Source of the DNA: Caryophanales bacterium UBA6380
GTDB taxonomy: Bacteria > Bacillota_I > Bacilli_A > RFN20 > CAG-826
Assembly: GCA_002438785.1 (NCBI GenBank)
Contig: DJQS01000014.1
Coordinates: 1 to 43,281 of the forward strand
Reading direction: 5' to 3'
DNA length: 43,281 nt
The notes beneath the pieces were generated by a model. The model was not told the DNA's origin. It ran no database searches and was given only the letters and a program-made list of their open reading frames with translations. The position numbers were made by a program, and so were the translations under genes. This document shows, piece by piece, positions 25,272 to 32,644 of the stretch; position 1 is the stretch's first letter, and each line of letters opens with the position of its first letter.

Positions 25272-26654
25272 ATGCCAGAATTACCTGAAGTAGAAACAGT
25301 AAAAAAAATATTAGAACCTTTAATAAAAAATAAAAAAATAGAAAAGGTTGAAGTTTTTTATGACCGCTTAGTTCAAAGCGATTTAACAAATTTTAAGCAA
25401 GAATTAGCTGGACAAACGATTTTATCTATGAATCGTTATGGTAAATATCTATTCTTTAATTTGACAAACGATTTGATATTAATTTCACATTTAAGAATGG
25501 AGGGTAAATTTCGTTATACAACTCATGATTTTAGAATAAAATCAACTAGTGCTGTATTTTATTTTACTGATTCTTCTGCTCTATCATATGATGATACTAG
25601 AAAATTTGGATTAATGTATCTAACAAATAAAAACGATATATATAAATTACCAATGCTTACAAAATTAGGTATCGAGGCTAATAATGTTTTAGTAAGTGAC
25701 TTACCTATCCTTTATAAAAAATTTAATAGAAATAAAAAAATTAAAGAATTATTACTAGATCAAACAATATTAACTGGTATAGGAAACATTTATGCAGATG
25801 AAATATTATATGCCTCATATATTAATCCATTCACCATGGGTTCTGAATTAAATCAATTAGATATAAATAATATTGTAAGTAATGCCAAAATTATCTTAAA
25901 TCAAGCAATAACAAAAGGCGGCTCTACTATTCATTCCTTCCATCCAAGTGAAGGCGTTGATGGTAAATTTCAAGTTCTATTAAAATGCTATGGAAAAGAG
26001 GGTAAACCATGTCCAAGATGCGGAACGCTTTTTCATAAAGATTTTATAGGAGGACGAGGAACAACTTTTTGTCCTAATTGTCAGATAAATAAACATTTAG
26101 AAAAAGCAATTGGAATTACTGGACCAGTTGGATCTGGAAAAACTCAAATATTAAATCATTTGAAAAAGAAAGGATATTTTACATTAAGTGCAGACGAAAT
26201 CATTCATACACTTTATAAAGATGAATCAATAAGAGTTAAGATTTCTAAAATATTAAAAACTGATTTTAATGTCGATGATAATAAAAAGAGAGAGCTTGCA
26301 CGAAGTATACTTATTAATAATCCAACTATAAAATCTGAAGTCGAAAACTTTATTTATCCAAAATTAGAACAAGCATTGTTATCTTCTTTAAATTCTTACG
26401 AAAAGGTCGCCTATGAAGTTCCATTACTTTTTAAAGCGCACTTTGAATATATGTTTAAAAAAATATTTGTTATTAAGTTAACCAAAGAAAAACAACTTTT
26501 AAATTTAATTGCAAGGGGCGAAAAAAATAAAGAAAAATTATTAAAATTAAATAATGATTTTAAATATAATTCTACATCAAGTAAAATCGTACTTATAGAA
26601 AATAATGGGGATTTAGAAGACTTATTTAAGAAAATAGATAGCAATCTAGACTAA
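25272..26654 (+). CDS. mutM-coaE: Fusion of formamidopyrimidine-DNA glycosylase (MutM) and dephospho-CoA kinase (CoaE)
   Basis: One uninterrupted 460-residue frame holds two complete enzymes. Residues 1-271 are MutM: N-terminal catalytic PELPEVE (Pro2, Glu3), Lys58 in NRYGKYLFF, the H2TH region with GIGNIYADEIL (Asn172), and the zinc finger with Cys247, 250, 267 and 270 around GGRGTTF. After a linker of about eight residues, residues 279-460 are CoaE: P-loop GPVGSGKT (284-291), SADEII, EVPLLFKA and LIARGEKNKEK. MutM excises oxidised purines; CoaE makes coenzyme A. Both domains keep key residues, so both are probably active. SD AGGAGG precedes ATG. The stop overlaps that of dnaI on the other strand. 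In Bacillus these are separate neighbouring genes. Confidence 0.93.
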   Translation: MPELPEVETVKKILEPLIKNKKIEKVEVFYDRLVQSDLTNFKQELAGQTILSMNRYGKYLFFNLTNDLILISHLRMEGKFRYTTHDFRIKSTSAVFYFTDSSALSYDDTRKFGLMYLTNKNDIYKLPMLTKLGIEANNVLVSDLPILYKKFNRNKKIKELLLDQTILTGIGNIYADEILYASYINPFTMGSELNQLDINNIVSNAKIILNQAITKGGSTIHSFHPSEGVDGKFQVLLKCYGKEGKPCPRCGTLFHKDFIGGRGTTFCPNCQINKHLEKAIGITGPVGSGKTQILNHLKKKGYFTLSADEIIHTLYKDESIRVKISKILKTDFNVDDNKKRELARSILINNPTIKSEVENFIYPKLEQALLSSLNSYEKVAYEVPLLFKAHFEYMFKKIFVIKLTKEKQLLNLIARGEKNKEKLLKLNNDFKYNSTSSKIVLIENNGDLEDLFKKIDSNLD

Positions 26655-27544
26655 TATTTTTGAAGAGTACTTACAACAATTTCTTCTTTAACTTTGCTAG
26701 AAAATAAATAAATAAGTTCGCTCACACCTAAATTAGAATTATTATTATTTTGATTGAATTCATACATTTTTATAACATCATTATACCTATATTGACTAGT
26801 AAAAACGGTAATTAAATTATCAAATTGACTTCTATAGATTAAAATAGGTTTTAAAATTAAATCTCTAATATAGTTATTTTTATATTCACTACCAAAATTA
26901 TCTAATACTAATAAATCTACTTTTTTTAAACCTTCAATTTTTTCATAAAACTCGTTACGATTTTTAAAATATAATCCAATTAGTTCATCGAATCTAGTTA
27001 TAGTATTTATAAAAGCAACTTTATAATTTTCATGCTCTATTATTGAATTTACAAAAGAAATAGCTAGATAAGTTTTCCCGCTTCTAAATGGGCCATATAA
27101 ATAAATCCAATATCTATTTTTATAACAATTTTGAATCAATTTCCCAGCTCTTTTATTATCAATACTTTTCATTTTTATATTATTAAAAGCATCATCGAAA
27201 TCTTTATAAATAAAACGTGATGAATATTTTAAAAATTCTGCATAATATTTATTAGCTGAATAGACTTTATCAAAAGATATGCCGTTTCTAATAATTTTAA
27301 AATAAAAGAAATGATTATAATAATAGCAATCATTTAGTGAAGTAATGCGTCTATCGATATCACGATTTTCTTTTAAGTCATTAAAAAGTCCGATGTGATT
27401 ATATATTTCTTCGTTTGAAAACCCATCATCAATTACTTCTTTATATAATTCATCATCATTAATAAATTTTTTATACAATTCTTTTGCATAATCTTTATCA
27501 TCATCAAAAGTTTCATTATTTAATACTTTATTTATTTTTTCCAT
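26651..27544 (-). CDS. dnaI: Primosomal protein DnaI (helicase loader)
   Basis: This 297-residue AAA+ ATPase of the DnaC/DnaI type has Walker A GPFRSGKT (res. 151-158), Walker B LLVLDNFGSE, sensor-like FTSQYRYND, and an N-terminal region of acidic helices in place of a clear zinc-binding module. It loads the replicative helicase at the origin with DnaB and DnaD. Its start lies 13 bases inside dnaB with no SD, so it is translated by coupling. The C-terminus is tail-to-tail with mutM::coaE, stop codons sharing bases 26651-26654. Confidence 0.9.
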   Translation of the reverse strand: MEKINKVLNNETFDDDKDYAKELYKKFINDDELYKEVIDDGFSNEEIYNHIGLFNDLKENRDIDRRITSLNDCYYYNHFFYFKIIRNGISFDKVYSANKYYAEFLKYSSRFIYKDFDDAFNNIKMKSIDNKRAGKLIQNCYKNRYWIYLYGPFRSGKTYLAISFVNSIIEHENYKVAFINTITRFDELIGLYFKNRNEFYEKIEGLKKVDLLVLDNFGSEYKNNYIRDLILKPILIYRSQFDNLITVFTSQYRYNDVIKMYEFNQNNNNSNLGVSELIYLFSSKVKEEIVVSTLQKY

Positions 27545-28776
27545 AAATCGTCAAAATCCCAATCATCATCAACTTCTTCATCATTATTTTCTTTTACAAA
27601 ATTCTCATTGTTAGTAACATTTACATTAGATACATTAGATCCATAATTTCTTTTATTATCATTTTTCTTATACAAAATTTCCATAGCATCTAATGCAGTT
27701 TCACATTTTTTTCTTTTTAAACTAGCAGCGACTTTTTCAATATAAGCACGATTTAATTTATTGTCTAATCGCTTCAAAGTATAGTCAATAATAACGTTAA
27801 TAACTGGAATAGGTAAATCCATATTTAACTCTAAATAATCAATTATGGATATATCACTTGCTACTGGTTCAACTCCGTTTTGCCTTTCCCTTAATAAAGC
27901 TCTAGGAGAAATAGTTTGATAATATTGAACATCCTTAGCAATGTCACTATTGCCAGAAACTATTGCATTATTATTTTTATAAATTTTTTTATTATAATGT
28001 TTTGCAGCAACAATTTCTTTTTTTGCTCTATCAAAAACCTTGCTAATATCAACTTTTTCTCCTATTTTTTTCTCTAAATCAATAGAATCAATTGTAATTT
28101 GAGCCATTATCTTTTCATTTAAATCGTAAATTACACCACAATTATGAATCTTTTTCAGCTCTTCTAAAGTAATAGCGCTAGGGTTAATATTAGACTTCTC
28201 TTTTAGATAATTAAAAAAAATGCTATCACTAAAATCATCCTTAATTTGTGCCTTATTATTTGAAACTAATTTTATATCTTCACCAACTTTTAAACTATTA
28301 TAATCAAAGTCAACTATAAAATTATCATTTATTGAACTAGAAATATTTTTATAAGATGTTGTATCATCATCAATTTTATAATGTTCCATTAATGATAATA
28401 CCTTATCTTCACCTATTCTATTAATTAATAACCCCTTAAATATGTCATCATTAAAAAAATTTTTTGGACTATGAATTCCGTTAATGATAATCATATATTC
28501 TAAATCACTTTTTTTATAAAAGCTAATTAGAGAGATACTCTCTAAGACTTTTCTTTCAAAGAAAAAATCTTGAGTTGATAATGTTGTTTCTTTAATTAAA
28601 TCATCTAAATAGATTTCCTTTATCCCATATTTAACCAAATTTATTAATAACTCATATAAAAAAACAGCTTTATAACCTATTAAAGGCAAATATAAAGTGT
28701 AAAGAAATTCGTTATAATCACTATTATTAATAAACGTTGTTGTTTTAATTTTATATCTACTTCTTAAATCTTCCAT
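27532..28776 (-). CDS. dnaB: Replication initiation / membrane attachment protein DnaB (Bacillus type)
   Basis: This 414-residue protein is of the Firmicute DnaB/DnaD family, not the helicase. The N-terminal winged-helix part includes IKTTTFINNSDYNEFLYTLY and LYLPLIGYKAVFLYE. The C-terminal DnaB_2-type helical domain contains ISPRALLRERQNG, YLELNMDLPIPVINVIIDY, RLDNKLNRAYIEKVAASL and the acidic tail ending in DDDWDFDDLWKK. It recruits helicase through DnaI. No SD precedes the ATG, and a -10 ends seven bases upstream, suggesting a leaderless mRNA. The order dnaB-dnaI is as in Bacillus, but nrdR is absent. Confidence 0.9.
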   Translation of the reverse strand: MEDLRSRYKIKTTTFINNSDYNEFLYTLYLPLIGYKAVFLYELLINLVKYGIKEIYLDDLIKETTLSTQDFFFERKVLESISLISFYKKSDLEYMIIINGIHSPKNFFNDDIFKGLLINRIGEDKVLSLMEHYKIDDDTTSYKNISSSINDNFIVDFDYNSLKVGEDIKLVSNNKAQIKDDFSDSIFFNYLKEKSNINPSAITLEELKKIHNCGVIYDLNEKIMAQITIDSIDLEKKIGEKVDISKVFDRAKKEIVAAKHYNKKIYKNNNAIVSGNSDIAKDVQYYQTISPRALLRERQNGVEPVASDISIIDYLELNMDLPIPVINVIIDYTLKRLDNKLNRAYIEKVAASLKRKKCETALDAMEILYKKNDNKRNYGSNVSNVNVTNNENFVKENNDEEVDDDWDFDDLWKK

Positions 28777-28783
28777 GTTTACT

Positions 28784-28812
28784 ATTTTATCATTAGAATA
28801 AACTTATATAAA
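28784..28812 (-). promoter_or_regulatory. Putative dnaB promoter with extended -10
   Basis: Minus strand TGATAAAAT: TAAAAT at 28789-28784 with TGA just upstream; TTTATA -35 at 28812-28807, spacer 17. The predicted start falls at or within a base or two of the dnaB ATG (28776). Confidence 0.5.
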
Positions 28813-28813
28813 T

Positions 28814-28837
28814 ATTCAAACTTCAATTTGTTTGAAT
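28814..28837. promoter_or_regulatory. Perfect 8-bp inverted repeat upstream of dnaB (possible operator)
   Basis: ATTCAAAC (28814-28821) and GTTTGAAT (28830-28837) are perfect complements 8 bases apart. They sit immediately upstream of the proposed dnaB -35. There is no T-tract in either direction, so a protein-binding site is more plausible than a terminator. The regulator is unknown. Confidence 0.35.
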
Positions 28838-29334
28838 TTGTACATAAAGCCTTACCATTCTATTTTTGACCAGTTTTCTCAAACTACTTAAGAGAGTGCA
28901 GACATTTCTATAATCTAAATTGTGGTATATTCGCTATAATTAAAAAATTTGAAACCCTATTAAATGTATCGAACATTAATAACTTTTATGTGTGCAACTA
29001 CCTACATGATAAAATTTGCATAAACTCTTTAAAAAGTGCGTACAGTCTAAAAAGAGCCCCTGCAGCAAATAGAAGGTCTATAACTGTTTTCATTACCAAA
29101 TGTTGGTGCTAGCATTTTAACTGGTCCTAGTGCACTTCACTGCCAACGATTCAATCTCACGAGTAAATAATAGTCTATGACCTAAGCATTCTAGATTGCT
29201 TGCAAAAATTGAGCCATAAAAAGCTCAAAAAACTACATTTTTAACTGCAATTCCCTTGCTGTTTATGAGCCTAAATGTAATTGGTTTAATGTTTTTGATT
29301 TAATATTTAATTTTTCTTAAACTGACCAATTTTC
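28838..29334. other. About 500 bp without an intact gene
   Basis: Between dnaB and the ATPase gene, all six frames are broken by stops and no known RNA fold is recognisable. TGACCAGTTTTCT (28867-28879) recurs as TGACCAATTTTCT (29323-29335), 12 of 13 bases, spaced 456 bp. By eye the stretch is slightly richer in G+C than its surroundings. It may be the scar of a lost gene or inserted element; the only functional feature I can support is the terminator hairpin at 29204-29232. Confidence 0.4.
29204..29232 (-). terminator. Terminator downstream of the DUF4143 ATPase gene
   Basis: Minus strand TTGAGC (29228-29223) pairs with GCTCAA (29214-29209), followed by TTTTT (29208-29204), and preceded by an A/T-run. 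It lies about 105 bases after the ATPase stop. Confidence 0.6.
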
Positions 29335-30675
29335 TTATAAAAACATTGCCATATAAATCGGTATACAAAAAAGATCACCATCTTTTCTTAAATCCTTTGT
29401 ATACACTAAATATCGTTGTCCTGTTTTGCTTGAAAACTTGTTTACAAACGCATCGAGTGATGCATGTGTTTTATATCCTGATGACTTTACTTCGATAGGG
29501 CATACTTTGTTTCTTTTCGCAAGCAAGAAATCAACTTCATAATTATGACTCGAATTTTCTTTAGAAAATGTATAGTAGAACAATTTATTCCCTGATGCAT
29601 ATAACATTTGAGCAACGATATTCTCATACATATATCCTAAATTGGTATCTAGTTTATCACTCAAAAGTTTTTCATAGATAATATTTTCGGTAAAGTCTTT
29701 ATCCATAAATGCAAGTGTAGTAAATAAACCTGTATCACAAAGAAACATTTTATATTTAAAAATGTCTCCATGCAGTGGCATTCCTGCACTTGGATCATTT
29801 GTATGATAAGCTAAATTAACAGTTAATGAATCTTTCATATCAGCAACAATTCCAATTACTCTGTCATGCTTCTCATTAGGTATAACGCTTGATATTTGAT
29901 ATCTAGAAGAATTTTTGGCAAGTTCAGATGGAATTGCTGAAAACATTAGCGATGCTCTACCTGTAGGGTCAATCTTTCTAAAATCATCTTGATAAAGTTC
30001 CAAGATAGAACGTTTTATCTGATCAACTTTGCTGAAATTATTTGTATCTATATATTCGTTCACGGCTTGCGGCATTCCGCCAACCAACATATACAATCGG
30101 AAATCTCGCATCATTCTACGATTTACATCATCACCCAATGAAATTTTATTTTCAAATGCAGTTTTTAGTATAGGAATTGTGGCCTTATCACCTAATGCCC
30201 AACGAAACTCATCATAGTCCATAGGAACCATTTCAAGACGTGTTTCCTCACTCGGAATAATGATGTTTCCAACGTTTTTCTTTATAGACAGCAACGAGCC
30301 TGTTTCAATATAATCATATCTTCCATCCTTTACTAAATGTTTTATTGCTTGTCTAGCAAGAGGTTCTCTTTGAACTTCATCGAAAATAATAACAGACCTT
30401 CTGTTTTCTAGATTTACATGATAAATTAGTTGAAGACGCAAAAACAAATAATTCAAATCAGATAAATCCCTAAATAAATCATGAACTTCTTTAGGTGCAA
30501 TAGAAAAGTCAATAAGAACGTAACTAGAATACTCTTTTTGAGCGAATTCTTCTGCTACTGTGGATTTTCCAACACGTCTTGCTCCCTTAATCAAAAGTGC
30601 TGTTTTGCCATTAGAGTCTCTTTTCCAATTTAGCATTTTCTGGTATATTTTGCGTTCAAATATTCTTTCAGTCAT
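29335..30675 (-). CDS. AAA ATPase with C-terminal DUF4143 (nuclease-like) domain
   Basis: The 446-residue protein has Walker A KGARRVGKST (res. 30-39), Walker B SVIIFDE (94-100) followed by VQ, and ETGSLLS (sensor), all as in the AAA_14 ATPase family. Its DUF4143-type C-terminus, with YEVDFLLAKRNKV and PIEVKSSGYK, resembles a PD-(D/E)xK core (Asp, then Glu-x-Lys). These genes are abundant, patchily distributed and often in variable islands; the cellular role is not established. It has its own promoter inside repeats and an SD (GGGGG, six bases before ATG). It is flanked by a gene-free stretch and a transposase remnant, so acquisition by transfer is plausible. Confidence 0.88.
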   Translation of the reverse strand: MTERIFERKIYQKMLNWKRDSNGKTALLIKGARRVGKSTVAEEFAQKEYSSYVLIDFSIAPKEVHDLFRDLSDLNYLFLRLQLIYHVNLENRRSVIIFDEVQREPLARQAIKHLVKDGRYDYIETGSLLSIKKNVGNIIIPSEETRLEMVPMDYDEFRWALGDKATIPILKTAFENKISLGDDVNRRMMRDFRLYMLVGGMPQAVNEYIDTNNFSKVDQIKRSILELYQDDFRKIDPTGRASLMFSAIPSELAKNSSRYQISSVIPNEKHDRVIGIVADMKDSLTVNLAYHTNDPSAGMPLHGDIFKYKMFLCDTGLFTTLAFMDKDFTENIIYEKLLSDKLDTNLGYMYENIVAQMLYASGNKLFYYTFSKENSSHNYEVDFLLAKRNKVCPIEVKSSGYKTHASLDAFVNKFSSKTGQRYLVYTKDLRKDGDLFCIPIYMAMFL

Positions 30676-30698
30676 TTTATGCCCCCAATTTTTACTTC

Positions 30699-30727
30699 AT
30701 TATATGATGTCTTGCCGAAAATTTCAA
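30699..30727 (-). promoter_or_regulatory. Promoter of the DUF4143 ATPase gene
   Basis: Minus strand TTGAAA (30727-30722), spacer 17, TATAAT (30704-30699). The -35 lies inside the first of three 33-bp-period repeats, so anything bound to the repeats would compete with RNA polymerase. Confidence 0.7.
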
Positions 30728-30796
30728 ATTTTGTAACAATAAATATGCCGAAAATTTCAAATTATTTTTAGAGCAATATGCCTAAAATTTCAATTT
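30713..30796. repeat. Three direct repeats with exact 33-bp period upstream of the ATPase
   Basis: TGCCGAAAATTTCAAATT occurs at 30713-30730 and 30746-30763 identically, and as TGCCTAAAATTTCAATTT at 30779-30796. Starts are exactly 33 bp apart (about three helical turns), so the copies face the same side of DNA. The 15-base intervals between copies are unrelated in sequence. The first copy covers the -35. Operator for an autorepressor or iteron-like binding site are the main readings. Confidence 0.85.
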
Positions 30797-31098
30797 TTAG
30801 CCTTTTTATATTACATTAAGTAGGATATCATCAATGTAAACTTCTACCTTTGGTTTTGATATTCCATTATATTGCTTAAAAAACTTGACAATCTAAATAT
30901 AAATCGACCTCAAATCTAACTATAAGGTGAAGTAAAAATAGAACAACAAGCATTATAATTATCGTTACAAAATTCAGGTTAAATACGTAATTTATCAGTT
31001 AGATATTATGCTGTTTTATAAGCTCGAAATACTACCTTAAAAAACGTATAATCAACTCGGTTGTATGTCTTGTAATCGCCTTGTAACATTAAAAGCCT

Positions 31099-31310
31099 AT
31101 GTTTCGTTTTGAATCTCCTATAGATAATCTCGTATATGAATCCTTAAATGGATAGGATAAAAAGGAATTATTTTTAGATTTCGATTTGGGTCATCCTTTA
31201 GATGTAATGCAATCTATTATCGGTTACGTTAATTACTATTACAATGAGCAGCCTTCTCATTCATTACAATATAAAAACCAATTCAATGTAAATCTGAATT
31301 GGTATCAAAT
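31099..31310 (+). pseudogene. IS3-family transposase (OrfB) C-terminal remnant
   Basis: From 31099 the plus strand reads a frame containing SPIDNLVYESLNG, an in-frame TAG (31153-31155), DKKELFLDFD, then IIGYVNYYYNEQPSHSLQYKN. This is the order of the IS3 OrfB tail: the DN..ES segment (carrying the catalytic Glu), LKKEL, and the YYN..R.H..L.Y motif. The stop, the Arg-to-Pro change in the last motif and the missing N-terminal two thirds show it is dead. No intact terminal repeats were found; bases upstream to about 30800 may be further decayed parts of the same element. Confidence 0.7.
31273..31303 (-). terminator. Terminator downstream of tRNA-Gly
   Basis: Minus strand ACCAATTCA (31303-31295) pairs perfectly with TGAATTGGT (31285-31277) around a 9-base loop, followed by TTTTTAT. 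It lies about 70 bases after the tRNA and inside the transposase remnant. Confidence 0.65.
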
Positions 31311-31374
31311 TAAGTTTAACACATGTCTACTTTTCTTGACTAGCGTAATTTGCATCAAACCTATTACTTCTTAA

Positions 31375-31448
31375 TGGAGCTCCAGGCGGGAATCGAACCC
31401 GTATACCTAGCTTGGGAAGCTAGTGTTCTACCACTGAACTACTGAAGC
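31375..31448 (-). tRNA. tRNA-Gly (CCC)
   Basis: A 74-base cloverleaf with encoded CCA. Acceptor GCTTCAG (31448-31442) pairs with CTGGAGC, with one G-T pair. The anticodon arm is CTAGC-TTCCCAA-GCTAG with anticodon CCC; the T loop is GGTTCGATTCC. The discriminator base is T. Confidence 0.93.
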
Positions 31449-31456
31449 GTGTTTTT

Positions 31457-31465
31457 ATTTTATCA
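31457..31465 (-). promoter_or_regulatory. Extended -10 of tRNA-Gly
   Basis: TGATAAAAT on the minus strand ends eight bases before the tRNA 5' end; no good -35 is visible. The preceding tRNA-Val is closed by a terminator, so this tRNA needs its own promoter. Confidence 0.5.
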
Positions 31466-31480
31466 AAAATAATTCAAAAT

Positions 31481-31504
31481 AAAAAGAAAAAAGGCCAAAG
31501 CCTT
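31481..31504 (-). terminator. Terminator after tRNA-Val
   Basis: Minus strand AAGGC-TTTG-GCCTT followed by TTTTCTTTTT, about a dozen bases beyond the tRNA-Val CCA. Short but with a G/C-rich stem and a strong T-tract. Confidence 0.7.
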
Positions 31505-31516
31505 ATAGTACACATA

Positions 31517-31592
31517 TGGTGGGCAGTATAGGGCTCGAACCTATGACCTTCTGTACGTCAAACAGATGCTCTCCCAGCTGAGCTAACTGCCC
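31517..31592 (-). tRNA. tRNA-Val (GAC)
   Basis: A 76-base cloverleaf with encoded CCA. Acceptor GGGCAGT/ACTGCCC is perfect. The anticodon arm is TCTGT-TTGACGT-ACAGA with anticodon GAC; the D arm is AGCTCAGCTGGGAGAGC and the T arm AGGTTCGAGCC. Confidence 0.95.
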
Positions 31593-31604
31593 AAGTGCTT
31601 AATA

Positions 31605-31633
31605 ATAATAGCAAACTATTCTTTATAAATCAA
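31605..31633 (-). promoter_or_regulatory. Promoter of tRNA-Val
   Basis: Minus strand TTGATT (31633-31628), 17-base spacer ending TGC, TATTAT (31610-31605). A good extended promoter, 12 bases from the tRNA 5' end. Confidence 0.65.
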
Positions 31634-31747
31634 CATTTATTTGTAATCATACCTTAAATCTTGTTTGTAAAAGAGCTAACTTATAAATTTTAACATCAGT
31701 ATTCGAACTTTATATAAACAATATGATATGAAAAATTATAGAAAGAT

Positions 31748-31823
31748 TGGTGCCAAATATAGGGATCGAACCTACGACCTACTCATTACGAATGAGTTGC
31801 TCTACCAACTAAGCTAATTTGGC
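31748..31823 (-). tRNA. tRNA-Thr (CGT)
   Basis: A 76-base cloverleaf with encoded CCA. Acceptor GCCAAAT/ATTTGGC is perfect. The anticodon arm is CTCAT-TCGTA-ATGAG with anticodon CGT; D and T arms are intact. Confidence 0.94.
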
Positions 31824-31831
31824 ATGAAAAT

Positions 31832-31860
31832 ATTATATCAATTTTCTTTTAAAGTTTTAA
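31832..31860 (-). promoter_or_regulatory. tRNA-Thr promoter inside the end of plsC
   Basis: TATAAT (31837-31832) is preceded directly by TGA, which is both the plsC stop codon and the TGN of an extended -10. TTAAAA -35 (31860-31855) lies in plsC coding sequence, spacer 17. The predicted start is two to three bases before the tRNA. Confidence 0.65.
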
Positions 31861-32644
31861 CATATTTAAAATAATTTGGTTGTTTAACGCTACTTGAAAT
31901 ATTAACCATTTGTTTATAACATTCATTATATAAATAATCACGATTTTCTTTTATTGTTGCACCTTCTTTAGGATAAATAACCCTTCCTACATTAATTGTA
32001 AGTCTTGGCTTTTTAAAAAATAAAACTTTTCTATAAGTTGTTACAATTGGAATAACTGGTGCATTTAATTTTGCTGGATAATGAAATGATGCAGAAGGAA
32101 AATCTCGTATTTTAGTATAGAAAGGCCAAACATGAGCTTCAGGGTATATTAAAACATTTTGGTGCTTTTTATTAACATAATAATCAAGACTATCTAAGAA
32201 TTTTCTAGCACATCTAAAATCATTCAATGGTAGTGGCAAATAGCCTAATGCATTACAGATATTTACAGCAATAGGCACACTTGTCATATCACTATAACCT
32301 ATAAGGTATGTTCTTTTTCCTCTAATAACAAGGGATTGAATATCGAACATATCAAATATCGAAGTATGATTAGCATAAATAAAACATCCTTTTTTTCGTA
32401 CTTCTTTTAAGTTTTTTCTATTCTTTACTTTTACACCTCTTAAAATGCAATACAAACCTAAAATTGGTTTAGCTATTAAATAATATAAAATATTTGAAAA
32501 AAATACATTAATCGGATTATTTCTTATATACTTATAATTTAATGGAACTTCAGGTCTAGGTAAATTAGTTTTCATGAAATCATCTTTAGAAGAATCTTCA
32601 TAAAAACAATATGTTTTTCCATTAATTTTTTCTCGCTTTACCAT
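31838..32644 (-). CDS. 1-acyl-sn-glycerol-3-phosphate acyltransferase-like protein (PlsC family)
   Basis: The 268-residue LPLAT-family enzyme has the acyltransferase box NHTSIFD (HX4D), a second motif GYSDMTSVPIAVN, and YPEAHVWP (EGTR-region variant) followed by APVIPIVTTYRK. A hydrophobic stretch near residue 45 probably anchors it in the membrane. ATG 32644 is chosen since GGAG lies seven bases ahead; a TTG at 32650 is too close to that SD. It overlaps the preceding glycosyltransferase gene by 23 bases. The substrate may be lysophosphatidate or a glycolipid; the pairing favours lipid-linked sugar chemistry but does not prove it. Confidence 0.83.
   Translation of the reverse strand: MVKREKINGKTYCFYEDSSKDDFMKTNLPRPEVPLNYKYIRNNPINVFFSNILYYLIAKPILGLYCILRGVKVKNRKNLKEVRKKGCFIYANHTSIFDMFDIQSLVIRGKRTYLIGYSDMTSVPIAVNICNALGYLPLPLNDFRCARKFLDSLDYYVNKKHQNVLIYPEAHVWPFYTKIRDFPSASFHYPAKLNAPVIPIVTTYRKVLFFKKPRLTINVGRVIYPKEGATIKENRDYLYNECYKQMVNISSSVKQPNYFKYVKTLKEN

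Noticed and set aside
30713..30796. Short regularly spaced repeats as a CRISPR array
   Set aside because: Only three 18-base units with 15-base intervals, no cas genes, and one unit covers a promoter -35; an operator array fits better.
31149..31160. TAG within the transposase frame as recoding or frameshift control
   Set aside because: IS3 uses a -1 frameshift between OrfA and OrfB, not a stop in the OrfB tail; other conserved residues are lost too, so decay is simpler.
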